Positions 1-6,649 of a DNA stretch of 29,100 bases are shown in pieces. Origin of the DNA: a virus; the IMG/VR virus record IMGVR_UViG_3300005935_000091, positions 1 to 29,100 of that record, one strand, 5' to 3'. Position numbers and translations under genes: made by a program. The notes beneath the pieces are model-generated. The model saw nothing but the letters and a program-made list of their open reading frames with translations, ran no database searches and was not told where the DNA came from. The number at the start of each line of letters is the position of its first letter. Position 1 is the stretch's first letter.

Positions 1-2
1 AT

Positions 3-182
3 ACCGTAACGACCTCCGGAGATACCGTAACGACCCCCGTAGGCTGCGTAGAGGAGGGTGAAGAGCTCACGGTAGTCGATATCAACCGCGAGACCAATGC
101 TGCACAAGACCCAGAAAGAGATCGCAGTGCTGTTCAATCTTACTCAAGGAGCCATATCCCACAGGATACAGACGGCCTATAA
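3..182 (+). CDS. possible 3' end of an upstream gene (partial)
   Basis: Frame 3 is open from the window edge to a TAA at 180-182 and would encode about 59 residues of a C-terminus. It begins with two 7-residue units (TVTTSGD, TVTTPVG) coded by an imperfect 21-bp direct repeat at 1-21 and 22-42. It overlaps the next gene by 86 bases, which is a lot for this compact genome. Frame 2 also gives a short arginine-rich tail that stops at 59-61. I cannot tell which frame is real. In frame 3 the peptide VDINRET runs directly up to the ATG at 97 one base out of frame, so a single gene with a frame change is another possibility. No function is assigned. Confidence 0.25.
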   Translation, partial: TVTTSGDTVTTPVGCVEEGEELTVVDINRETNAAQDPERDRSAVQSYSRSHIPQDTDGL

Positions 183-561
183 GAGAATACGCTACATCCT
201 GGACCACCCGCCGATACCGAGCGACATGCACGAATACCTGTCTGAAACCGTCGGTGTGCTCTATGCAGACGTGTGTATGTTGTACACACGTACGATGACA
301 CAGGCCAGTATCTACGATGAAATCGCCTTACGCTATCCGGGTAGGTGGAAAGCCTTCCCGTGGACGCGGGGTCGAGGCGGCGTGGTAAATCTTGTAATCA
401 AACGCGTGATCGAGAAAATGGGCAAGATGTGTGACTGTGGTAACCGACAGGCAGTAGTAGTCAAGGCCGTCCTGGAATATGTACGACCGTCAGCGCTATG
501 CCACAACGCCACATGGGACACACGTAAAGGCGTGTACAAGACTGGAGGAGCGACTGGGTGA
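97..561 (+). CDS. HTH protein, sigma-70 region 4-like
   Basis: A 154-residue protein with an N-terminal helix-turn-helix at about residues 4-36 (TQKEIAVLFNLTQGAISHRI). It has the TQxEIAxxxxxxxGAISxRI pattern of sigma-70 region 4 and related phage regulators. The rest (about 40-154) has no motif I can name; it has one CxC pair (CDCGN) and a basic C-terminus. The ATG at 97 has no visible Shine-Dalgarno sequence, so the true N-terminus may lie upstream in another frame. Its stop overlaps the GTG of the next sigma-like gene (GTGA), suggesting translational coupling. It is inferred to act with the two following genes in transcription control; it could equally be a repressor-like DNA-binding protein. 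HTH identification is secure, function is not. Confidence 0.7.
   Translation: MLHKTQKEIAVLFNLTQGAISHRIQTAYKRIRYILDHPPIPSDMHEYLSETVGVLYADVCMLYTRTMTQASIYDEIALRYPGRWKAFPWTRGRGGVVNLVIKRVIEKMGKMCDCGNRQAVVVKAVLEYVRPSALCHNATWDTRKGVYKTGGATG
269..291 (+). repeat. inverted repeat inside HTH gene
   Basis: ACGTGTGTA (269-277) and TACACACGT (283-291) form a perfect 9-bp inverted repeat with a 5-base loop, inside the first HTH gene. It could form an RNA hairpin or be a protein-binding palindrome; there is no further evidence of function. Confidence 0.4.
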
Positions 562-1112
562 TAAAGAGGTACCCCACAACAGCTGAATTCCTGGAGAATA
601 ATGAAGAAGATGTGAAACAGATCATCCGATTCATCACCAAAATCTTCGATAATGCAGACATAACTGATGATCTGTATCAAATCGTTGCAGTAAAGATGAT
701 CTCCTACAAGTCCATAGAACGCTATAAGAGCGGGCGTGGCAGCTTCAAGACCTGGGTCTGGACCATAATCTCCAACGTCCTCGCAGGAGACGCCAAGCAC
801 AACGCCACGCAGCCTGAGACGGTACGAGTGGAACCTGGGACATTCCGCACTGAATGCATCATCTATGCGGACAAGGAATCGTGCCCTGAGAATGAGATCC
901 TGCTCAAAATAGACATGGCCCGTTACTCGAAGCTGCTGATAAGCACCACCCCGCGGGGTAAATCGCGCAGAATAATACGCCTGGTACTCATGGGAAAGAA
1001 CAGCAAGGAGATAGCATCAGCGGTCAAATGCAGTCCACAGTACGTGAACACACAGAAGACGGCTGTAAGAATACGCATCAATCGATACCTGGAGAAGAGA
1101 GAAGAGCTATGA
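558..1112 (+). CDS. phage ECF-like sigma factor
   Basis: A 184-residue protein with the two-domain layout and length of an extracytoplasmic-function sigma factor. A region-2-like segment covers about residues 20-82: the acidic DDLYQIV motif at 37-43 matches the DDLVQEVF core of region 2.1-2.2, and GRGSFKTWVWTIISN (59-73) matches the GSFKTWLYRIARN part of region 2.3-2.4. A region-4-like segment covers about 120-178 with an HTH at 149-171 (SKEIASAVKCSPQYVNTQKT). Such proteins bind core RNA polymerase and direct it to specific promoters. The GTG start at 558 overlaps the previous stop by 4 bases, and the end overlaps the next ATG (ATGA). Position just ahead of the terminase suggests a late-gene sigma factor; this is inference. 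The weak point is divergence from typical ECF sequences. Confidence 0.75.
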   Translation: MIKRYPTTAEFLENNEEDVKQIIRFITKIFDNADITDDLYQIVAVKMISYKSIERYKSGRGSFKTWVWTIISNVLAGDAKHNATQPETVRVEPGTFRTECIIYADKESCPENEILLKIDMARYSKLLISTTPRGKSRRIIRLVLMGKNSKEIASAVKCSPQYVNTQKTAVRIRINRYLEKREEL

Positions 1113-1810
1113 CCACACAAGACCAAATGGTAAAGCGCCTACAGGAGCTGGATGACGGGGGTAACCTCAAGAGGGTCGTCGGTGGGTTCTATAGGGGCAT
1201 GCCACGGGACAAAGGCGTCAACTCGAACATGGACGATATCGTTCAAGAGCTCAAGGTCTACATGCTTCAACACCCCAAAGAGTGGAAGAACATAGACTCA
1301 GATGCAAACGAGACACACCTGGACGGTCTCATATTCAACAGAGTCATCAAGATCGCTGGGAAGGTGTGTTACGCCGACTACATGAGCACCAATGGCCTCT
1401 CGCATACCAGACGCCAGAGTGTGCCTATCAAGCCAGAGAAGTGGACTACGAGCTTCGTGAGGGGCCTGCCGCCCATACAGAGAGAGATAGTGGGGCTGCG
1501 CAGGAAGGGATACACCTACAAGCAGATCGCCGCTATGGTCAAACGCTCTGTGGACTACGTAGGAGTAGTCCTGTACACGGCGAACCGGGCATATAAGAAC
1601 AGGACCTTCACTATCGGGTACGATGTACGTATCGAGAAGGCCCTGCGCAAGAAGAGAACGACCGCGAAGCTGGATACCGTATACAGGCTACGATACCACG
1701 ATGGGTGGCGTAACGGAGAGATAGCCGAGCACCTGGGCGTGAGCAACAATACGGTGAATGGGTGGCTGTTCAGAGTAAGAACCATGATTATCGCAGGTGA
1801 AGTCCCTTAA
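1109..1810 (+). CDS. sigma-like protein with two HTH units
   Basis: A 233-residue protein, started at the ATG at 1109 because it overlaps the previous stop as ATGA and follows a GGAGAAGAGAGAAG purine-rich ribosome site; an earlier in-frame ATG at 1028 lies deep in the previous gene. Residues 41-48 (MDDIVQEL) match the start of sigma region 2, followed by helices to about 92. A first HTH at 121-163 (QREIVGLRRKGYTYKQIAAM) has the region 4.2 pattern. A second HTH at 189-227 (NGEIAEHLGVSNNTVNGWL) is an extra DNA-binding unit not found in ordinary ECF factors. It may be a diverged sigma factor or a transcription activator working with the 558-1112 product. Its last 23 bases overlap the convergent zinc-ribbon gene. 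Confidence 0.65.
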   Translation: MTTQDQMVKRLQELDDGGNLKRVVGGFYRGMPRDKGVNSNMDDIVQELKVYMLQHPKEWKNIDSDANETHLDGLIFNRVIKIAGKVCYADYMSTNGLSHTRRQSVPIKPEKWTTSFVRGLPPIQREIVGLRRKGYTYKQIAAMVKRSVDYVGVVLYTANRAYKNRTFTIGYDVRIEKALRKKRTTAKLDTVYRLRYHDGWRNGEIAEHLGVSNNTVNGWLFRVRTMIIAGEVP

Positions 1811-1970
1811 CCTCAAGAGACCTTTTGCACTCCGTACAGTAAGTGTGTGTCATGCCCCGATCCTTCATGAGTGCAAAGTACTCCTCATTGGTGATGCTCG
1901 TCCACCTCAGATTCTTATATATACGGTGACAAACGCAACAGCCTCGTACCAATTTCTTCTCTTCTGACAT
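1788..1970 (-). CDS. small zinc-ribbon protein
   Basis: A 60-residue protein on the opposite strand to its neighbours. Start chosen at 1970, where GAGGAGGG precedes the ATG by a normal spacing; an upstream ATG at 2045 has no ribosome site. Two CxxC pairs (C11-x-x-C14 and C45-x-x-C48, the second as YCTECKR) suggest one bound zinc ion in a ribbon-like fold. A sigma-70-like promoter lies at 2002-2030. Its 3' end overlaps the convergent sigma-like gene by 23 bp. Small zinc-ribbon proteins in phages are often regulators or host-polymerase modulators, but nothing here shows that. It is the only - strand gene in the first 25 kb. Confidence 0.7.
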   Translation of the reverse strand: MSEEKKLVRGCCVCHRIYKNLRWTSITNEEYFALMKDRGMTHTYCTECKRSLEVKGLHLR

Positions 1971-2001
1971 CGTGACCCTCCTCGTTGTGTACCTACATAC
2001 C

Positions 2002-2030
2002 AATATAGGGTTGCCACGCCGATCCAACAA
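2002..2030 (-). promoter_or_regulatory. sigma-70-like promoter for zinc-ribbon gene
   Basis: On the - strand TTGTTG (2030-2025) and TATATT (2007-2002) are separated by 17 bases, giving a plausible host-type promoter about 25-30 bases upstream of the start codon at 1970. It diverges from the T7-like site at 2054. Confidence 0.5.
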
Positions 2031-2053
2031 CCACGTCCTATACAATAGTTTAT

Positions 2054-2079
2054 TAATACGCTGCTCTATAGTGAGTCCC
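2054..2079 (+). promoter_or_regulatory. T7-like phage promoter candidate, copy 1
   Basis: The site starts TAATACG and continues to TCTATAGTGAG. Aligned without gaps to the classical 23-base T7 promoter it matches at 17 positions, including TAATACG (-17 to -11) and TATAG (-4 to +1). By that alignment the transcript would start at G2071, 51 bases before the terminase small subunit ATG. A second copy at 6612-6637 agrees at 19 of 26 positions, with six of the seven differences being transitions. The recurrence ahead of separate gene blocks supports a promoter. A polymerase of the T7 type is not in this window, so recognition by a phage sigma factor is an alternative. Confidence 0.65.
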
Positions 2080-2121
2080 CGGAGGATTCACAACCCGCAA
2101 CTAACGCCCAGGAGGCGATTT

Positions 2122-2652
2122 ATGACGCAGCTATCCCCACGGAGGGAGAAGTTCGCACGCGAATTCATCGTCGACCACAACGTTACACAGGCCTGCACCA
2201 GAGCAGGATACTCTGCACTCTCTGCCCGTAACACAGGGTACCGATTGATGCAGAACGCCGACGTGAAGGCTCGCATTGACGAGCTACTTCAACCAGAGAT
2301 GGACGAATGGGACGCCAGACGCAAGCGCGTTATCGACGAGCTGGAGCTCATCGCCTTCCAAGATACCAAGCAATCCCTTATAGACTTCGGAGTCACCGGA
2401 GGCCCCGCCCTCAAGACCGAGGCTGAGATCGATGGACGGCTCATATCCTCTGTGAGCGAGAGTGCCAAGACAGGCGCTATCAAGGTCGCCACATGGAACA
2501 AGGTCCGGGCTCTTGAATTACTGGGTAAGTACTCAGACATGGAGAAGCAGCATATAGACGTCACCACCAACGGGGAGAATGTGAATGGGCCGCCGCAGAT
2601 CACCTTCAGGGTCGTCGAGTGTGAAGAAGATGAAGACGACAAAGCCGAGTAA
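2122..2652 (+). CDS. terS: terminase small subunit
   Basis: A 176-residue protein; start at 2122 chosen for the CCCAGGAGG ribosome site and because the family begins there (LSPRREKFAREFIVDHN). Residues 5-55 match the Terminase_2-type small subunit: a helix, then NVTQACTRAGYS, then a second helix ending in NADVKARIDELL. This N-terminal HTH recognises the packaging site; the middle oligomerises into a ring and the acidic C-terminus (ECEEDEDDKAE) fits contact with the large subunit. It comes first in the late block, downstream of the T7-like promoter. The next gene starts inside its 3' end. Confidence 0.9.
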   Translation: MTQLSPRREKFAREFIVDHNVTQACTRAGYSALSARNTGYRLMQNADVKARIDELLQPEMDEWDARRKRVIDELELIAFQDTKQSLIDFGVTGGPALKTEAEIDGRLISSVSESAKTGAIKVATWNKVRALELLGKYSDMEKQHIDVTTNGENVNGPPQITFRVVECEEDEDDKAE

Positions 2653-2962
2653 GGGTACCACCTTCGCCTTCTTCGGAACGGACTGGACTCTTCTACGCCG
2701 CCGTTCAAGGCCAGGCACGAAGCTCGGAGGTGAGGTGGACTTCGGTCTACAGACCATCACTATCAACACCAAGTACGCGGAGGAGCAGTTCCTCGATTAC
2801 CTGATGCATGAGCTACTGGAGGCCGCAGGGCTGTGCTCAGGGAGCCATTACGAGAAGACCTTCCCCGGGACCGACGCTGTCTACATCCTGACACACGATC
2901 GCCTGGACATGATGGCAGGCCAGATAAGACACGCTTACGATGCAATCAAGGAGACTCTATGA
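2585..2962 (+). CDS. HExxE metallopeptidase-like small protein
   Basis: A 125-residue protein. The ATG at 2585 has GGGGAG seven bases upstream and overlaps terS by 68 bases; an alternative ATG at 2630 (MKTTKPSKG) has a poorer ribosome site. After a basic N-terminus comes a strand pair ending in TITIN (57-61), then a helix with MHELLEAAG (HELLE at 75-79). The layout resembles small ImmA-like or metallopeptidase-like phage proteins, but the second histidine of HExxH is a glutamate here, so zinc binding and catalysis are uncertain. Its stop overlaps the next start as ATGA. Location between the terminase subunits suggests a packaging-linked or morphogenesis role, unproven. Confidence 0.6.
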   Translation: MGRRRSPSGSSSVKKMKTTKPSKGTTFAFFGTDWTLLRRRSRPGTKLGGEVDFGLQTITINTKYAEEQFLDYLMHELLEAAGLCSGSHYEKTFPGTDAVYILTHDRLDMMAGQIRHAYDAIKETL

Positions 2963-3309
2963 GATGGCCCTGGCAGAAGAAGACGGTAGAGCCTGTGAAG
3001 TTAGGCCTCTTTGGTATCGAGTTTCCGATGTTAATTGAAGGGATTACGCAGGAACGCTTCGCCTGTGCCACCATTATAGCCGTCGCTGTGAAGGTGGAGA
3101 GGGCGTGTCAGGAGCAGTCAACTGAGGTACTGGATAGCAGCCTCGCTGAGGAGTATGCAGAGTTCGAGTACGTCCGTGGGATGTTCGCTGACACCCATGC
3201 GAAGGCCAAGGAAGAGGCTACCGAAGTGTACGTAAAGAGTGTTCTCGCACAGGTACAGGCCGACCCTTTGTGCCAGAAGTGGCTGGTGAAGCGCCTGAAG
3301 GGTGAGTAA
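2959..3309 (+). CDS. small hypothetical protein
   Basis: A 116-residue protein of unknown function. The ATG at 2959 overlaps the previous stop (ATGA) and follows AAGGAG. It opens with the basic MRWPWQKK, has a short hydrophobic stretch at about 40-48, and then a mainly charged helical region (EEYAEFEYVRGMF, ATEVYVKSVLAQVQ) to a basic end. No signal peptide or known domain. It sits directly upstream of the large terminase and is probably translated with it. Confidence 0.7.
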   Translation: MRWPWQKKTVEPVKLGLFGIEFPMLIEGITQERFACATIIAVAVKVERACQEQSTEVLDSSLAEEYAEFEYVRGMFADTHAKAKEEATEVYVKSVLAQVQADPLCQKWLVKRLKGE

Positions 3310-3311
3310 CT

Positions 3312-4532
3312 GTGGAGGATATCGTATGCTCGAGGAAGCAACAGGTGTTCTTAGAATCGAAGGCACCCCTCGTGATATTCAGGGGTGGCGTCAGATCCGG
3401 TAAGACCCGGGTCGCTGCTGTTAAGGCGGTCCTGAACGCGATGGCTGGACGCAAGCAATTGTTTATGAGCGTTGACTATCCCCAGGCGAGAGACGCGGTA
3501 GTGCCCACATTCATGGATGCACTGCTGGGTTGCACGAAGGGCGGTGTGTTCTACCCAGGTTTCGCGATGAAAGAGGGAGTCGACTTCACGTTCAACAAGA
3601 CGGATATGGACCTCATTGTCAGGGGCACCTACATACACATGAGGTCTGCAGAGCGGATGAACAAGCTCAGAGGTATCAGTGCAGCAGACGCTTACATAGA
3701 CGAGTCTCGAGACATCAGGGACAAGGGGCTGTACAACATTCTTATAGGCCGCATGTCGGATGAAGAGGATGGCCAGGTATTCATTACGAGCTCCCCACGA
3801 GGGAAGGACTGGACATGGGACTTATCAGAGAACGACCCGGATTGCCACCTCATCGTACAGAAGACCAAGGAGAACCCGTTCCTCGGGAAGGGGTTCATAC
3901 CGCGGCTCAGGGCGAACTACTCAGACAGGTTCCAGGCCCAGGAGATAGACGCGGAGATCGTTACACTGGGCGGGGTCGTGATAGACTCGACCACCTTCCG
4001 CGTGGTCGACTCACTACCCGATATCTCGAAAGGTGTGAGGCACTGGGATCCCGCTGTAAGTACGAAGACTTCAGCAGACTTCTCAGCAGGAGCTCTCTGT
4101 CTGTTCTCAGAAGAGACCTTCTGCATAGCGGATATCAAGCGTGGGAAATGGAGTTATGGGGACTTGAAGAAGCAGATAATACAGACGGCTAAGGTCGACG
4201 GGAAGGGCGTAGTCATCAGCATCGAGCAGGCCGGACAGCAGCACGCCCTTATCGACGACCTCAAAAGAGAACCACAGCTGCGCCAGTATGTGATAAAGGC
4301 TCAGAAACCCAGGGGGAACAAGGTCGACAGGTGTGGTCCCTGGGTATCGAGAGCTGTGCTTGGGGCCGTGAAGGTAGTCCGTGGAGCCTGGATACGGGAC
4401 TTTTTCGGTGAATGCGACGGATTTACGACGGACGATTCACATAGGCACGACGATCAAATCGATTCAGTAAGTGGGGCGTTCGATACTCTTACACACAAGG
4501 CAGTGGCCCGCACCGCGCGGGTCGTCTATTAG
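3312..4532 (+). CDS. terL: terminase large subunit
   Basis: A 406-residue ATPase-nuclease that drives DNA into the prohead and cuts the concatemer. Walker A is GGVRSGKT (25-32), Walker B is AYIDE (127-131, D130 and catalytic E131), and ITSSPRG at about 158-164 is the coupling motif. The RNase H-like nuclease follows: D246 in HWDP, an acidic strand with IEQAG, and HDDQIDS (379-385) near the C-terminus with the last metal-binding aspartates. The start is GTG at 3312, just after AAGGGTGAG; no better start is nearby. Length fits a compact TerL of the Terminase_6/3 kind. The packaging mode (cos or pac) cannot be told from this sequence. Confidence 0.93.
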   Translation: MEDIVCSRKQQVFLESKAPLVIFRGGVRSGKTRVAAVKAVLNAMAGRKQLFMSVDYPQARDAVVPTFMDALLGCTKGGVFYPGFAMKEGVDFTFNKTDMDLIVRGTYIHMRSAERMNKLRGISAADAYIDESRDIRDKGLYNILIGRMSDEEDGQVFITSSPRGKDWTWDLSENDPDCHLIVQKTKENPFLGKGFIPRLRANYSDRFQAQEIDAEIVTLGGVVIDSTTFRVVDSLPDISKGVRHWDPAVSTKTSADFSAGALCLFSEETFCIADIKRGKWSYGDLKKQIIQTAKVDGKGVVISIEQAGQQHALIDDLKREPQLRQYVIKAQKPRGNKVDRCGPWVSRAVLGAVKVVRGAWIRDFFGECDGFTTDDSHRHDDQIDSVSGAFDTLTHKAVARTARVVY

Positions 4533-4540
4533 GAGGAATC

Positions 4541-6277
4541 ATGGCAGTAGACGTCAACAAGAACCCGGATAAGTTTGATTCTGGCGCTACAGACGGCGAT
4601 CCGTCTCCGGCTAACACCAACCAGTACACAGACTTCACGACGATGAACCAGTACGCCTTCCTGGACAGCGCCTACTATGGCACTGAAGGGTTCAAGGATG
4701 GCTCGTTCCTCATCCCACACACCAGGGAGATGTTCTATCCCAGTCGACGCAAGCTCTCCTTCTACACCAACTACACCAGGCCTGTCATTAGAGCCCTGGT
4801 AGAGCCTGTATTCGTCGAACCGGCCCCACGGAAGGTGACCGACGACAATGATAACGAGGCCGACGGTCTGATGGTGAGCACGTTCATCGCGGACTGTGAC
4901 AACGACGGTGTGCCCCTTCAGGGCTTCACAGAGCAGATCAGCACCAAGGCCCGTCTACATGGTATCAGCTTCGCCGTGATGGACAACTTCCCCGAGGGTG
5001 AGCAGCCCCAGACCACCAAGGAAGCCATCGACAACCGCATCATGCCTTACCTGATACACAAGAACGCCCAGGAGATGATAGCCGGTATGACCAACGACTT
5101 CGGGCGTACTGTGGAGATCCTCTTCGCAGAGCCCCCTAAGGTGTGGTCTAACGGACAAAAGACCCCGAGAGCCCGTAAGTGGACCGATGAGTATTCAGTG
5201 GTCCTTGAGCTCAAGAGGAGCACCACGACCAACATCAAGGGTTACGATGCTGTGGGTGGTAAGGCCTGGATAGAGGCAGGCCCGAGAGTGTATCACGACC
5301 TTGGCGTGCTGCCGGTCGTGATCCTGTATTCTGTCCCCAAGCGCAAGAAGCAGGATATCCTTGTCGATTCCCCGATGTACCCAATAGCACGTACAAACGC
5401 CGTTATCTTCAACAAGGATGCCGAGATCAGGGATAGCGAACGTGCCCAGGCCTTCGCCAACCTGTTCATACAGACGGATGAGGGCGGCAACATGACCATC
5501 GGCAAACACAACGTTATCCTGGTATCCACTGAGGCGAAGTTCGCGCCCGGATATGTGAGCCCGAACCCGATGATCCTTGAGGGCCTGGTGAAGAACAACG
5601 AGCGCCTGAGGGATAACCTGTTCCGGCAGGCTGAGCAAGCAGGGGTGAATGCCCTGGGTGTGAGCAGCCAGTCGAGTGGAGCAGCCCTTGCATGGAAGTT
5701 CTACAGTACTGAAGCACAGCTCAAGAAGACCTCTCAGATGGCCACCTACTTCGAGCAGGCCGTGATGGGGCTATTCAGGCTATACACAGGCGAGGACTTC
5801 GTGTATACGGTCAGTTACCCGAAGTCATTCCAGCCAGGTGACAGGAAGCAGGAGGTCCTCATCTACAAGGAAGTCCTGGCTCTGAACCCGCCACTGGCTA
5901 TGAAGCAGAAGATATTCGAGAAGGTAACCAGGCTCCTCTTCACGGAAGAGAGCCCATCTGAGGTGCAGAAGATAGTCGACGAGATATACGCGGTCGCCGA
6001 GGTTGATGAACTGGTGAAGGCTATCGAGGACAAGACTGGTGTCGTAGAGGTCGAGGGTGAGGTGGTGGACACACCTGCAGGGGGCGGAGACAAGGGGTTG
6101 GAGCCCAGTAAGGTACTGAATGGTTCACAGGTAACAGCGTTGCTGGCCCTGAGCGAGAAGGTTCTAACAGGCTTCCCGAGAGACAGTGCCCTTGAGATAG
6201 CCCAGGTCTCGTTCGGTGTGTCACGTGAACAGGCAGACAGGATACTACCGGCGCAGGGCACCGCTCCGGCACTCTAA
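4541..6277 (+). CDS. portal protein
   Basis: A 578-residue protein directly after terL with AGGAGG ahead of its ATG. The sequence resembles DUF4055-type portal proteins: an N-terminal FYTNYTRPVIRALVEPVF segment (about 78-95), a helical region with QISTKARLHGISFAVMD, and a long helical segment around 345-400 (NNERLRDNLFRQAEQAGVN) followed by the KTSQMATYFEQAVMGLF helix, as in portal stems and wings. The dodecameric portal would form the DNA channel at the unique vertex and dock TerL and the connectors. The C-terminal 70 residues are less conserved-looking. Position and length agree; family assignment is by pattern recognition only. Confidence 0.82.
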   Translation: MAVDVNKNPDKFDSGATDGDPSPANTNQYTDFTTMNQYAFLDSAYYGTEGFKDGSFLIPHTREMFYPSRRKLSFYTNYTRPVIRALVEPVFVEPAPRKVTDDNDNEADGLMVSTFIADCDNDGVPLQGFTEQISTKARLHGISFAVMDNFPEGEQPQTTKEAIDNRIMPYLIHKNAQEMIAGMTNDFGRTVEILFAEPPKVWSNGQKTPRARKWTDEYSVVLELKRSTTTNIKGYDAVGGKAWIEAGPRVYHDLGVLPVVILYSVPKRKKQDILVDSPMYPIARTNAVIFNKDAEIRDSERAQAFANLFIQTDEGGNMTIGKHNVILVSTEAKFAPGYVSPNPMILEGLVKNNERLRDNLFRQAEQAGVNALGVSSQSSGAALAWKFYSTEAQLKKTSQMATYFEQAVMGLFRLYTGEDFVYTVSYPKSFQPGDRKQEVLIYKEVLALNPPLAMKQKIFEKVTRLLFTEESPSEVQKIVDEIYAVAEVDELVKAIEDKTGVVEVEGEVVDTPAGGGDKGLEPSKVLNGSQVTALLALSEKVLTGFPRDSALEIAQVSFGVSREQADRILPAQGTAPAL

Positions 6278-6313
6278 TAGTAGACCCTCCCACGGAGGAG
6301 TAAGGAGTCAAAG

Positions 6314-6603
6314 ATGGATATCACCCTGGTACACAGCGTCAGGATCAACTACTCAGGTACGAACGTCGGGCGCATAATCCTGACTGATGTCGATGTGATG
6401 CCCCGGACGGGGGCTCGGTGGATGGTCCACCACTTAACGGGATGCAGCTGACCTGGGGAGATAGCTTTACCTTCTCGCCCTCGGAACAGCTCGTAAAGTC
6501 GATACAGGGTGGCGTGCTACAGTACTTCAAGACAGAAGAGAGTTCAGAGGCCTTCTCTCACAATGGAGCACCCCTGGTAATCGACGGCCTTGTGAGCATG
6601 TAA
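6314..6603 (+). CDS. small gene disrupted by a one-base frame change
   Basis: From the ATG at 6314 (AAGGAG six bases upstream) the frame gives MDITLVHSVRINYS...LTDVDVM and stops at 6451 after 45 residues. A continuation in the -1 frame (PDGGSVDGPPLNGMQLTWG...) runs to TAA at 6601-6603. Joining the two near the CCCC (6401-6404) or GGGGG (6409-6413) runs gives a sensible protein of about 96 residues. The ORF portion starting with GTG at 6418 has no ribosome site of its own. The join has no canonical XXXYYYZ heptamer, so a missing base in a homopolymer, a mutation or single-site slippage are all possible. Function unknown; it lies between portal and scaffold. Confidence 0.55.
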
Positions 6604-6611
6604 GAATTCAC

Positions 6612-6637
6612 TAATACACCGTTCTATAATGAACCCA
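6612..6637 (+). promoter_or_regulatory. T7-like phage promoter candidate, copy 2
   Basis: TAATACACCG, then TTCTATAATGAA. It shares 19 of 26 positions with the site at 2054, ends next to the AAGGAGG of the scaffold gene, and would give a transcript starting near A6629, only about 20 bases from the scaffold ATG. It also contains TATAAT, but no -35 box at a normal distance is visible, which favours a phage-specific promoter. Confidence 0.6.
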
Positions 6638-6649
6638 AGGAGGTTTGCT

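Noticed and set aside
1028-1108. Longer N-terminus of the third sigma-like gene
   Set aside because: The upstream ATG lies inside the previous gene without a ribosome site; the ATG at 1109 has both a ribosome site and an ATGA overlap.
6278-6313. CCTCC/GGAGG hairpin ahead of the frame-disrupted gene as a terminator or riboswitch
   Set aside because: Only a 5-bp stem with a 3-base loop and no T-run; too little to call.
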